From Coxiellaceae bacterium (GTDB lineage: Bacteria; Pseudomonadota; Gammaproteobacteria; Comchoanobacterales; Comchoanobacteraceae): a DNA stretch of 60,106 bases. Both the position numbers and the translations under genes were made by a program. The stretch lies in the NCBI GenBank assembly GCA_902601155.1, contig CACKMC010000002.1:1-60106 (forward strand), given 5' to 3'. Shown piece by piece: positions 37,882 to 46,395 of this stretch. The notes beneath the pieces were generated by a model. That model was not told the origin of the DNA and searched no databases. It saw only the letters and a program-made list of their open reading frames with translations. Each line of letters begins with the position of its first letter. The first letter of the stretch is position 1.

Positions 37882-39408
37882 ATGCCAAAACCAGCTAAGA
37901 TAAATTTTCCAGCCCCCTACCTTATCAATCAACGGGCACAATATACTCTAGACTTAACGCCTGAGGATATTAAAAGGCTTGAAAATTGTCCTGAAATAAC
38001 CGTCACAAAGAATCATATGGAAAGATACGAGGTGTTAATCAACTTTGAAACACTGTCAGCAACTACACTCAATACAATACGTCAAACTGCCCCCCTTTAT
38101 CAAAAGATTGCGTTTCAATTCATCAATGATGCCAGAAACATACCAGATATTACAAAAAGATTTCCATCCGTACAAGAACAAACAGCAAAGGTTGAAAGCA
38201 AGGAAGATCTATTCCGGACAGCGTGGCTAGGAAGTGAACTACCCAAACAAATCAAGGTGGAAGCCGATGAAAATGTTAACCCTGATAAAAATTTACAACT
38301 CATGTTTATGATGATCAATACACAGACTGGATTAGCGCCCAATAGACTAGTCGATCCAACTGTACCCTTAATGAGGCTGGGTATGCCAGCAGCACCTATG
38401 GCCACAACTAATCTCAAAGAAACAAGAGAAGACGTTATCTATCGCATTGAGGATCAACGTATTCAGTTCTCAAGCACACAAGCACATGCGATAGAATTAT
38501 TTAACGTAACACGTCCCACTCTAGATAAAAAAGGCAACCCTCAAACGGATGTTGTATGGCAAGATATTCATGCAGAGGTAGATATCACCCAAAACGATAG
38601 TCAGTTCAGCTGTACACATACCATTGAAATCACACCGCACATGGCAGCAGAACTACTAAGAAACAGCGTAGAAAGTAGCATAAATAATGACAAAGTCACC
38701 ATATCTACTCAATGGCAACCATTGCTAAATCTTCCGCCAGCACAGAAAGAACTCATGGCTACCATCATTGAGCAAAACATCCCAAACCTTAGTCATGATA
38801 TACAGGCACTGTCTACATTTGCACAAACGGAACTACCTGAATTGTCAGAAACGAAACTACTTGAATTCTCAAAAGATGAAAAAGCATTAACAGTAGCCAT
38901 GCTATCAAGCCTCAAAGACGAAAAAATACCTCCACATTTTATCGAGACCGTTCAAGCAGTTGCGCCTTCTTTTAGTAAGAATAAAGAGAAATACTTAGCA
39001 CGCATTCAAGATAAAGGGATAGATGAACTCGTGACAAGTGTCAGCAAAGCGAAAAAACAAAAGTCTATGATTAATATAAGCACGGTTGCCCAAGGCATTC
39101 TGGTTGCGGCAGGTATTGGCGTCATTACCGCTTTGGCTGTCTTAGGTGGACCTATTGGCATTGCCTTAGCCTTAACACTGGGCGCTACTTTAGCCATAGT
39201 GGGCGTAGGCATCACTGCAGGCACTCACGCCATAGGAAAGCATATTGTAGACAATCAATTGAAAAGTGACATCGATACATTTGCCGGTGCTGATAATTTC
39301 AGTCCACCTTTATTGACACAAGAACAAAAAAAAGAACCAGATCAAGAACCAAAACCAGTTAAACCAACCGATGATGATAAACCAGAACAAACAGTACTCA
39401 GACTTTAG
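37882..39408 (+). CDS. Protein of unknown function, island paralog 5 (508 aa)
   Basis: No known family is recognised. ATG 37882 is chosen because AAGGAG lies 7 bases upstream; a GTG directly before it is in frame. CPEITV near residue 38 and the INFETLSATTLNTIRQTAP segment match paralog 1 and paralog 4. DKNLQLMFMMINTQTGL and the W278 motif STQWQPLLNLPPAQKELMAT complete the shared N-terminal module. There is no clear sequence repeat. A double hydrophobic segment at about residues 399-450 (with GGPIGIALALTLGATLAIVG) resembles that of paralog 2 (GPLGIAVAIGLAVAILIVG). The tail is rich in Lys, Glu, Asp and Pro. Insertion into a membrane is likely; function is unknown. Confidence 0.75.
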   Translation: MPKPAKINFPAPYLINQRAQYTLDLTPEDIKRLENCPEITVTKNHMERYEVLINFETLSATTLNTIRQTAPLYQKIAFQFINDARNIPDITKRFPSVQEQTAKVESKEDLFRTAWLGSELPKQIKVEADENVNPDKNLQLMFMMINTQTGLAPNRLVDPTVPLMRLGMPAAPMATTNLKETREDVIYRIEDQRIQFSSTQAHAIELFNVTRPTLDKKGNPQTDVVWQDIHAEVDITQNDSQFSCTHTIEITPHMAAELLRNSVESSINNDKVTISTQWQPLLNLPPAQKELMATIIEQNIPNLSHDIQALSTFAQTELPELSETKLLEFSKDEKALTVAMLSSLKDEKIPPHFIETVQAVAPSFSKNKEKYLARIQDKGIDELVTSVSKAKKQKSMINISTVAQGILVAAGIGVITALAVLGGPIGIALALTLGATLAIVGVGITAGTHAIGKHIVDNQLKSDIDTFAGADNFSPPLLTQEQKKEPDQEPKPVKPTDDDKPEQTVLRL

Positions 39409-39504
39409 CAACATCCAACTTAAAAAAAGATGCTAATTGATATCAATATGATGAATTAAACACAATGTATGTCGTTGACCTCTCACTGTATGCATGCAGA
39501 ACAA

Positions 39505-39532
39505 TTGACAATAGCAGCCATTATCATAAACT
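39505..39532 (+). promoter_or_regulatory. Candidate gltA promoter
   Basis: A perfect TTGACA (39505-39510) is followed after 16 bases by TAAACT (39527-39532), 37 bases upstream of the gltA start codon. The -35 box is strong and the -10 box moderate. A 12-base palindrome, ATTGATATCAAT, lies upstream at 39437-39448 and could be a regulator site, which is unproven. Confidence 0.5.
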
Positions 39533-39569
39533 AAAAAAGTAATCTTTTTGACGATACTACGGGATTTTT

Positions 39570-40799
39570 ATGACACACGTTGTGCTTCACCTACCAGAGA
39601 AAAAAATAGAGTTACCTTTTTACCATGCCACACAAGGAAAACCCGTTATTGATGTGCAAACACTTGTCAAACACGGTGTATTCACCTATGACCCTGGCTT
39701 TACCTCAACCGCATCCTGTGAATCTGAAATTACCTTCATCGATGGACAAAAAGGTGCTTTATTTTATCGTGGTCATGCGATTGATACACTGGCCACACAG
39801 CATTGCTATGAAGAAGTCACCTACCTACTGATACATGGCCATTTGCCTGATAGCACCACACTAAGTGACTGGCAAGAACAATTACACCTGCATGCGACAT
39901 TGCCGAGCGCTATTCATCGTACACTACAGAGTTGTTCACCCCAAGCTCATCCTATGACGCTATTAATTACCCTGATGGGCGTATTAGCACATGAAGCACA
40001 TTATGATGTCAATGATCCTGCTTCCCGTCATCAAGCTTGTGTCACCTTGATTGCACAAATCCCTGTGCTTCTTGCGGCAATTTATCGTTATACCCAACAA
40101 AAACCGTTCATACCACCAGAACCTAATATGAGCTACGCAGCCAACTGTCTGCACATGCTATTTGAAATGGACCCTGACAATGAGGCACTTGTTAAAGCAT
40201 TTGATGCCATCCTAACCTTACATGCTGACCATGAACAAAATGCTTCCACTTCAACCGTTCGCATGGCGGGCTCCACAGGCACCCATCCCTACGCAGCCTA
40301 TCTTGCAGGCATTTGCGCACTATGGGGCCCCGCTCATGGTGGTGCAAATGAGGCATGTCTCAGCATGCTCGAAACGATTGGATCTGTCGATAAAATTGAT
40401 CATTATTTAGCACGCGCACAAAGTAAGGATGACCCCTTTCGCCTCATGGGCTTTGGTCATCGCGTTTACAAAAATGCGGATCCCCGTGCAAACGTCATGA
40501 GAACGCTTTATCCTGCGATCCTTGAGGCCTCAGGTCAAAGTCGCGACCCTATCTTTCAGCTGGCAAAACACCTGGAAAAAACAGCAAGAGAGTCGGCATA
40601 CTTCATAGATCGACAACTCTATCCTAATATCGACTTTTATTCCGGTACGACACTAAAAGCCTTAGGTTTTCCTAAATCGTTCTTCACGCCTGTCTTTGTG
40701 TTAGGACGCAGCAGTGGATGGATGGCACATTGGCTTGAGATGTGGAAAGATGGCGCACCAAAAATTAGTCGACCACGCCAACATTATATCGGCCCTTAG
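39570..40799 (+). CDS. gltA: Citrate synthase
   Basis: GltA condenses acetyl-CoA and oxaloacetate at the entry of the TCA cycle. The 409-residue protein is a type II-like citrate synthase. It has FTSTASCESEITFIDG near the N-terminus, LHADHEQNASTSTVR, the catalytic His in GPAHGGANEA, the second His in GFGHRVYKNADPRA and the catalytic Asp in NIDFYSG. It is slightly shorter than the E. coli enzyme (427), mainly at the N-terminus. It is divergent from the sdh-suc operon but separated from it by the five-gene island. Its TAG stop interlocks with the ccmH stop on the other strand. Confidence 0.97.
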   Translation: MTHVVLHLPEKKIELPFYHATQGKPVIDVQTLVKHGVFTYDPGFTSTASCESEITFIDGQKGALFYRGHAIDTLATQHCYEEVTYLLIHGHLPDSTTLSDWQEQLHLHATLPSAIHRTLQSCSPQAHPMTLLITLMGVLAHEAHYDVNDPASRHQACVTLIAQIPVLLAAIYRYTQQKPFIPPEPNMSYAANCLHMLFEMDPDNEALVKAFDAILTLHADHEQNASTSTVRMAGSTGTHPYAAYLAGICALWGPAHGGANEACLSMLETIGSVDKIDHYLARAQSKDDPFRLMGFGHRVYKNADPRANVMRTLYPAILEASGQSRDPIFQLAKHLEKTARESAYFIDRQLYPNIDFYSGTTLKALGFPKSFFTPVFVLGRSSGWMAHWLEMWKDGAPKISRPRQHYIGP

Positions 40800-41155
40800 C
40801 GTTGACAGCGGCGCCACCATATTATCAAGCCTAAGCCTAAGAAAGCGAAGGGTGCAAACCAAAGTACCCATGTATGTTGATTCAAGGGTGGTTTGAGCAA
40901 AATAAAATTGCCATAGCGTGCCACCAATGCCTGATCAATGGCTTCCATCGGCAAACCCTGACCATACATGCGATCAATATAATGACGTAATTGCTGCGCA
41001 ATGGGGGCATTAGAATCAGCTAAGCTTTGGTTTTGACACACAACACATCGATAACGCGCATACACAGATAACATGCTTTGTGGTGCACTTGCCCAACAAA
41101 GCGATAACATCGTCATCAACACCACTAAGACAGTCACACCGCGCCAGTGCTTCAC
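40796..41155 (-). CDS. ccmH: Cytochrome c maturation protein CcmH
   Basis: CcmH is a membrane-anchored thiol-disulfide protein that keeps apocytochrome c reduced for heme attachment. GTG 41155 gives 119 residues and overlaps the ccmG stop by 4 bases (GTGA). The protein has an N-terminal signal segment (VTVLVVLMTMLSLCWA), the redox motif CVVC in YRCVVCQNQSLADSNAPIAQ, and a C-terminal membrane segment. The motif is CVVC where many homologs have CPVC or CPTC. The E. coli-type CcmI extension is absent. It is the last gene of the ccm run. Confidence 0.92.
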   Translation of the reverse strand: MKHWRGVTVLVVLMTMLSLCWASAPQSMLSVYARYRCVVCQNQSLADSNAPIAQQLRHYIDRMYGQGLPMEAIDQALVARYGNFILLKPPLNQHTWVLWFAPFAFLGLGLIIWWRRCQR

Positions 41156-41685
41156 ACCACCTTCTCCCAATAGGCAACCGCTTGTAGACACTGCTGCCAC
41201 TGCGTTGGGCCCATTGGGCCAATCCAGTGCTGCTGAACCCTGCCCTGTCGATCAATCAAAAAAAGTTCTGGTGTTCCTGTGACCCCAAGATCAATGGCTA
41301 ATTGACCCTCGGGATCAATGATCACTTGTTGGTAAGGATTACCCAAACGTTGCAACCATTTAGACACTGCTTGTGGCTTATCTTGAAATGCCAATGCCAT
41401 CAATTGCCATGATTGTAATGAAGCAGGTTGGCGTGAAAGCCACCTGCCATGCGTAGACTGACAGGTATGACAATGACTATTGATCACATGTAAAAGCGTC
41501 ACATGGTTTTTTAAATCTTGGCTTATCTTGTGTGGGTGATCATCTTGCAATGTATAGATGACCTGATGTTTCACTTGTAAACGTGAAGGAATGGTTAATG
41601 CTCGAGGATTATGGTGCAAACCAAACCACAAAAGCCCCCAAATCAAGCATAAGCCTAAACCAAGAGAGGATATCACTCGTATCAT
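41152..41685 (-). CDS. ccmG: Thiol:disulfide interchange protein CcmG (DsbE)
   Basis: CcmG is a membrane-tethered periplasmic thioredoxin-like protein that passes reducing power to CcmH and apocytochrome c. ATG 41685 gives 177 residues and overlaps the ccmF stop by 4 bases; the longer open frame runs back into ccmF. A signal-anchor lies at residues 3-21. The active site reads HCHTC in LLHVINSHCHTC, so the usual WCPTC tryptophan and proline are replaced while both cysteines remain. The cis-Pro loop GVTGTPELFLIDRQG is intact. Confidence 0.9.
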   Translation of the reverse strand: MIRVISSLGLGLCLIWGLLWFGLHHNPRALTIPSRLQVKHQVIYTLQDDHPHKISQDLKNHVTLLHVINSHCHTCQSTHGRWLSRQPASLQSWQLMALAFQDKPQAVSKWLQRLGNPYQQVIIDPEGQLAIDLGVTGTPELFLIDRQGRVQQHWIGPMGPTQWQQCLQAVAYWEKVV

Positions 41686-43520
41686 CGCCGAGATCTCCAA
41701 ACACTGACTAAACCACCGAACATCATCATGATACCACCTAACCATAAATAATACACACCTGGCTTGCGATACACGCTCAATTGCCACGCATTTTGCTTGA
41801 CCTGCTGACCAAGCGCTACATACAAATCCCCCCACCATCGATGATCAATCGCTACTTTACTTAATGAAGTTTGAGAAGCAGGGTAAAAACGGATTTGTGG
41901 CGCCAATACGTTACGATCTGTGACAATGCTGGCTTCCACTCCCTCATAATTCGGGCCACGTATCGACTGAACACCTGTTAAATGAATGGGCAATTGATGC
42001 ACGACTTGCTTTTGCCCTTCATGAAGTACCAGCGTATCTTGTGTCACCAATACACTGCTCAAGGTCACACCAAATAACAGAAACGCAAACCCTAAATGCG
42101 CCAATCGCGCACCTGGGGACATCTTGGATCGTATGGTAGCAAGCAAAACCCAAAAAACCAAGAAAAGTCCAAAAAACAAGGCCAGGCTTATCGCACCAAT
42201 CATCCAGACCATGACAATACTGAGTAAAACACTCACCCCCAAATGCATCCCTAAACGCCTTTGGATACCTTGTGGCCACTGTTCTCGCCATTCACTCATC
42301 AATGTCACCCCAAGCAACAAAGCAAACAAAGCAGTCAACGGCGTCATCCACTGTACGAAAAAAGGTGCACCAACAGAGAGACGCTCTCCCCAAATCCATT
42401 GCGCGGCCAACGGATATAATGTCCCAAGCAACACCGTGGCAATCGCAGTGAGCATCAACACATTATTGGCTAAAATCCATGCGCCACGACTAGGCAAACG
42501 AAGTCTTATCTTATCCGATAACTGGGCGCCATAGCGACCTAACACCACAAAACTCGACAACAACAAAACAGATAAATAAACAAAAAGCCATAAACCACGA
42601 CTTGGATCAATGGCAAAACTATGCACAGAGACAACAATACCAGAACGCACAATAAAGGTACCAAGCATACTTAGAAAAAAAGCAAGGATCGCTAACAAAG
42701 CCACCCAAAATGCACCTTGACCACGCTTGGATGTCACAGACAAAGCATGAACCAATGCTGTGGCAGCAAGCCAAGGCATCAGCGATGCGTTTTCAACAGG
42801 ATCCCAGTACCAATAGCCACCCCATCCTAATTCACGGTAAGCCCACCAACTACCCAATACAATACCTAATGTTAAAAAAGACCACGATGCGATCACCCAA
42901 GGCCTTACCCAAGAAGCCCACGCGGCAGTTAACTTCCCCTCCCATAAGGCCGCCATGGTTAATGCAAAGGCGACGGAGCAGCCCACATACCCTAAGTATA
43001 AAATGGGTGGATGACTGATTAAGCCAGGATCTTGCAGTAAAGGCATCAATTCATGCCCTTCATGGGGTGGCCAAGGCAATAAACGTAAAAAAGGGTTAGA
43101 AGTGCCTAAAATAAAAGCAAGGAGACCTAAATAGACAAGTGATAAGCTTGTTTGCGCACGCACCCAAAGCATATCAGGTAACGCACGACTGAACCGACTC
43201 ATGGCAAACATCCACACCGACAACAACCATATCCATAGCAATAACGAGCCTTCATGCCCCCCCCATAGTGCGGTAACACGATAATACCAAGGCTGATGAG
43301 TATGGGTATGTGCCGCCACATAGCTCACTGAAAAATCACATTTCCATAATGCCCATACTAATGTCATGACCGCCATAGAGACTGCCAATAACCCACCTGA
43401 CACCAAACGCTTTTGTAAAGACAATGTGCGTGGCGTTAAAGCAGATCGCGCAACAACACACTGCGTTGCATATAAAAAACCACTCATGATACAGGCCATA
43501 AGCCCCCATTCTACAGTCAT
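41682..43520 (-). CDS. ccmF: Heme lyase subunit CcmF
   Basis: CcmF, with CcmH, attaches heme to apocytochrome c on the periplasmic face. The 612-residue protein has about 14 membrane segments and the heme-handling WWD-type signature in GGYWYWDPVENASLMPWL (near residue 235). Conserved HPPILYLGYVG and YYRVTALWGGHEGSLLLW are also present. It overlaps ccmE by 4 bases upstream and ccmG by 4 downstream. Confidence 0.97.
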   Translation of the reverse strand: MTVEWGLMACIMSGFLYATQCVVARSALTPRTLSLQKRLVSGGLLAVSMAVMTLVWALWKCDFSVSYVAAHTHTHQPWYYRVTALWGGHEGSLLLWIWLLSVWMFAMSRFSRALPDMLWVRAQTSLSLVYLGLLAFILGTSNPFLRLLPWPPHEGHELMPLLQDPGLISHPPILYLGYVGCSVAFALTMAALWEGKLTAAWASWVRPWVIASWSFLTLGIVLGSWWAYRELGWGGYWYWDPVENASLMPWLAATALVHALSVTSKRGQGAFWVALLAILAFFLSMLGTFIVRSGIVVSVHSFAIDPSRGLWLFVYLSVLLLSSFVVLGRYGAQLSDKIRLRLPSRGAWILANNVLMLTAIATVLLGTLYPLAAQWIWGERLSVGAPFFVQWMTPLTALFALLLGVTLMSEWREQWPQGIQRRLGMHLGVSVLLSIVMVWMIGAISLALFFGLFLVFWVLLATIRSKMSPGARLAHLGFAFLLFGVTLSSVLVTQDTLVLHEGQKQVVHQLPIHLTGVQSIRGPNYEGVEASIVTDRNVLAPQIRFYPASQTSLSKVAIDHRWWGDLYVALGQQVKQNAWQLSVYRKPGVYYLWLGGIMMMFGGLVSVWRSRR

Positions 43521-43924
43521 GTTGTTTTTCCAGATGGTGGTTGATAGGTCGCATTGTGTTTCGCAAGCACCAATTGCGCCTTAAATTGATGACGTTGATC
43601 AAAAGAGCCTTGAATCACAGCCCCTTTGCCCTCATGAAATAAAGCCGGCAACACACCGTGATAATGAACGTGAATACGATGATGGTAATCTGTCAGCACA
43701 AAAGTCACGGCCTTTCCTTCTTGGGTAAAGTGCACACTCCCCTTTTCAACCAAGCCACCTAAATGCATGACATGAAAAGCTTTTGGTGGATGCTTGCTCA
43801 CTTCACTGGGTGTACGATACCATTGAATATTTTGACGAAGTGCACTCAAAATCAGCAGAACACTGAGCGTAAGTACTGCCATCACAGCAAAAACATTGAA
43901 ACATTTACGTGTGCGTACTTTCAT
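43517..43924 (-). CDS. ccmE: Heme chaperone CcmE
   Basis: CcmE binds heme covalently through a histidine and carries it to CcmF. The 135-residue protein has an N-terminal membrane anchor (about residues 10-30) and an OB-fold domain with the VEKGSVHF segment. The heme-binding histidine is in LVLAKHNATYQPP near residue 123, followed by the conserved Tyr. Its start overlaps ccmD by 20 bases. Confidence 0.96.
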   Translation of the reverse strand: MKVRTRKCFNVFAVMAVLTLSVLLILSALRQNIQWYRTPSEVSKHPPKAFHVMHLGGLVEKGSVHFTQEGKAVTFVLTDYHHRIHVHYHGVLPALFHEGKGAVIQGSFDQRHQFKAQLVLAKHNATYQPPSGKTT

Positions 43925-44042
43925 GATCTAAGCACCGTCTTCGCTGTTCTTTAAGGCGTGAATTCGTGTGAATGATAGCAAATATGAGCGTGCTAAACAC
44001 CACACCAAAGGCAAGATACACAAACCCCCATGGACTTAACAT
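43905..44042 (-). CDS. ccmD: Heme exporter protein CcmD (45 aa)
   Basis: CcmD is a very small membrane protein that stabilises the CcmC-CcmE heme adduct and its release by CcmAB. ATG 44042 gives 45 residues. A short start (MLSPWGFVYLA) leads into a single membrane segment, followed by a basic cytoplasmic stretch (SRLKEQRRR). It overlaps the ccmC stop by 7 bases and ccmE by 20. The longer open frame extends back through ccmC and is not used. Identity rests on size, topology and position. Confidence 0.85.
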   Translation of the reverse strand: MLSPWGFVYLAFGVVFSTLIFAIIHTNSRLKEQRRRCLDHESTHT

Positions 44043-44767
44043 TGTTGTACCCACCCTGATTGTTGATGGGCACACAATAAATAATAACGCATACGTTGAG
44101 ATACCCAATACACACTCAAACACACAAAACCACATAGCATCACCCATAATGGGTATTGCATCACCAAAGCCATGACACGTTGGCCGCCTTGTAATAAACT
44201 AGGTCCTTGATGCAAGGTATGCCACCACAAGACTGAATAATGAATAATGGGCAAATCAATCAAGCCAAATACCGCTAACCAAGCACAAACACGCGCCTGA
44301 CTGGCTGAGCCGGACATCACCGAAGAGAGTAACTGATAACTCATAAACAAACACAACAAAATAAATTCAGAGGTTAAACGGGCATCCCAAACCCACCATG
44401 TACCCCACATGGGCTTTCCCCATAAAGAGCCAGTGATTAACGCCAACAAAGTAAAAAAAGAGCCCACATAGGCCACACTTTGTCCCAAAGCATGAAACAC
44501 CTTGATAGACCAGATTAAATACAACAATGCACTGATGCCAAGGACGGCATACAAAGCCAAAGACAAAAAAGCACAAGGCACATGCACATAAAGTATTCTA
44601 AAACCATCACCTTGCTGCCAATCAGCCGGCACACCATACAATGACCATCCCAGCGCAATCGGTAACACAATCAGCGCAAACCATCCACTCCATTGGGATA
44701 ATTTCGTGAGAAAAATATAGGCACGCTGCGGGGCTAAATGTTGTTGAAACCATCGCCACAAGGTCAT
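44036..44767 (-). CDS. ccmC: Heme exporter protein CcmC
   Basis: CcmC delivers heme to CcmE in the periplasm. ATG 44767 gives 243 residues with six membrane segments and the tryptophan-rich WWD motif WGTWWVWDARLTSEF. A conserved VHVPCAFLSL before it holds a heme-ligand histidine. The start overlaps the stop of the upstream permease by 4 bases (ATGA), so the permease and the ccm genes appear to be translated together. Confidence 0.96.
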   Translation of the reverse strand: MTLWRWFQQHLAPQRAYIFLTKLSQWSGWFALIVLPIALGWSLYGVPADWQQGDGFRILYVHVPCAFLSLALYAVLGISALLYLIWSIKVFHALGQSVAYVGSFFTLLALITGSLWGKPMWGTWWVWDARLTSEFILLCLFMSYQLLSSVMSGSASQARVCAWLAVFGLIDLPIIHYSVLWWHTLHQGPSLLQGGQRVMALVMQYPLWVMLCGFVCLSVYWVSQRMRYYLLCAHQQSGWVQQC

Positions 44768-46329
44768 GAATCTTGTACCGCTTGTAATCGCGCTTGACAT
44801 TGCGCTACAGGTAAACGAGATTTTAGTGCCAACACCAAGGAAAAAAGTGTTAAAAGCGCGATACACAAGAAATCATACCCAAACCCAATCTTATTTAAGC
44901 CACCGCCAAAACCACCCCAGTAACTGATGATAAGCAACCCAGTAAAATGTGGTATAATCCAAAGACTATGACGCCATTGTATTGCTTGGGTACGGTCGGA
45001 TAACAGATGACTAACCAGAAAAACAACCACCCCTAAACCAAAGGCACTCATCACAGACCATAAAGTTTCCCAGCCTGACCAGTAAGCCAACAAATTGCAT
45101 ACATAAAAAGCAAAAAAGCTCATGACATAGGGTAAAAACAATTGAAAGGGTCGAGAAATATCCGGTGCTTGCGCACGTAAAGACAACAATGAAATAGGCC
45201 CAACACCATAAGCCAACACGATGGCGATGGCTTGAAATTTAATCAGTGCTTGCCAAGTAGGTAATGGCATGAAAAGAAATAAGCCGACAATAAAATTCAA
45301 CCAAATCGACAAAGAAGGCACATGATGTTTATTCAATTGGATTAATTTTTTAGCATGCTGTTGTTGCAAGCCCATGGCATAATTCAAACGCGCTGTGGTG
45401 GCCGTATAAATCAAACCCGTGCCTGTTGGGGAGATCACTGCATCTGCATATACAATCCATGACAAGCCTGTCAACCCAACCGCCATCGCCAAACCAGCAA
45501 AAGGCCCTGCATCGCCAACGAAGTGTAAATGATGCCAACCTGACTGATACATTTCAGGTGATAATGCACCTAGAAAGACTAATTGTATGGCTGCATATAA
45601 CAACATACAAATCACAACTGACCCTAATACAGCAAGTGGTATGGCGTATTTAGGATTTTTCGCTTCCCCTGCCAAAGAAGTGGCTTCACGAAAGCCAAGG
45701 TAGGAAAAAATAACGGCGGCAGGTAAGGCTGCCAACACACCGTGCCAACCATAAGGCATCCATGCAGTATCATGGAATACCGAAACACTGAAGTGATGGC
45801 TAGCTAACCACAGTGCGGTACCCAAAGGAATCATCAGTTTCCATAAAGTAATGAGGTTATTACATCGAATAAGCAAGCCAAGACCACGTGTATTAATCCA
45901 CGCAAATAAAAATAATAAAACGGCGGCAATACTTAAACCTTGCGTCGTTAACACCACCACATTGTCCACTTGATGGGTTAACCATGGAAACGTAGCACTG
46001 GCATATTGTAAGATGGCCTGCACTTCGGTAGGCGCAACCGCCACACAAGATAACCACGCCAACCAAGTCATACAAAAACTCACCGTTTCACCATGGGTAA
46101 AGTGCGTGTAACGTGCCAAACCACCCGCCAATGGTAGCATGGTGCCAAGTTCTGAAAAAACCAGTGCCAGAATCAAAATCAAACCACCACCGATGAGCCA
46201 ACTAATCACACTGGCAGGACCCGCCACTTGGGCCGTATAATACGCGCCAAACAGCCAGCCTGAACCGATCATACAACTGAGTGAGGTAAAAAGCAGGCTC
46301 ACAGGTGTGATTTTTCGTTGTAAACCCAT
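44764..46329 (-). CDS. APC-family amino-acid permease
   Basis: This predicted inner-membrane amino-acid transporter belongs to the APC superfamily. The 521-residue protein has about 12-14 membrane segments and the family opening SCMIGSGWLFGAYY, with the substrate-loop GSGW element. FSELGTMLPLAGGLARY and FREATSLAGEAKNPKYAIP are further APC signatures. It looks like aspartate or glutamate-type carriers, but the substrate is not certain. GAGG precedes the ATG. It is the first gene of the reverse ccm run and overlaps ccmC by 4 bases, an unusual partner for cytochrome c maturation genes. Confidence 0.88.
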   Translation of the reverse strand: MGLQRKITPVSLLFTSLSCMIGSGWLFGAYYTAQVAGPASVISWLIGGGLILILALVFSELGTMLPLAGGLARYTHFTHGETVSFCMTWLAWLSCVAVAPTEVQAILQYASATFPWLTHQVDNVVVLTTQGLSIAAVLLFLFAWINTRGLGLLIRCNNLITLWKLMIPLGTALWLASHHFSVSVFHDTAWMPYGWHGVLAALPAAVIFSYLGFREATSLAGEAKNPKYAIPLAVLGSVVICMLLYAAIQLVFLGALSPEMYQSGWHHLHFVGDAGPFAGLAMAVGLTGLSWIVYADAVISPTGTGLIYTATTARLNYAMGLQQQHAKKLIQLNKHHVPSLSIWLNFIVGLFLFMPLPTWQALIKFQAIAIVLAYGVGPISLLSLRAQAPDISRPFQLFLPYVMSFFAFYVCNLLAYWSGWETLWSVMSAFGLGVVVFLVSHLLSDRTQAIQWRHSLWIIPHFTGLLIISYWGGFGGGLNKIGFGYDFLCIALLTLFSLVLALKSRLPVAQCQARLQAVQDS

Positions 46330-46395
46330 TGTTTCCTCAAAAAATTTTAGGCATTATAACAACACCAGCTAAAAAGGCAAACACCAAGGTGGCTC

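Noticed and set aside
27574-39569. Integrated phage or transposon as the origin of the island
   Set aside because: No integrase, transposase, terminal inverted repeat, tRNA target or phage structural gene was found at the edges or inside.
42124-42534. 136-codon open frame antisense to ccmF
   Set aside because: It lies wholly inside ccmF, whose membrane segments and WWD motif are clear. Its composition is what the antisense of a membrane protein would give.
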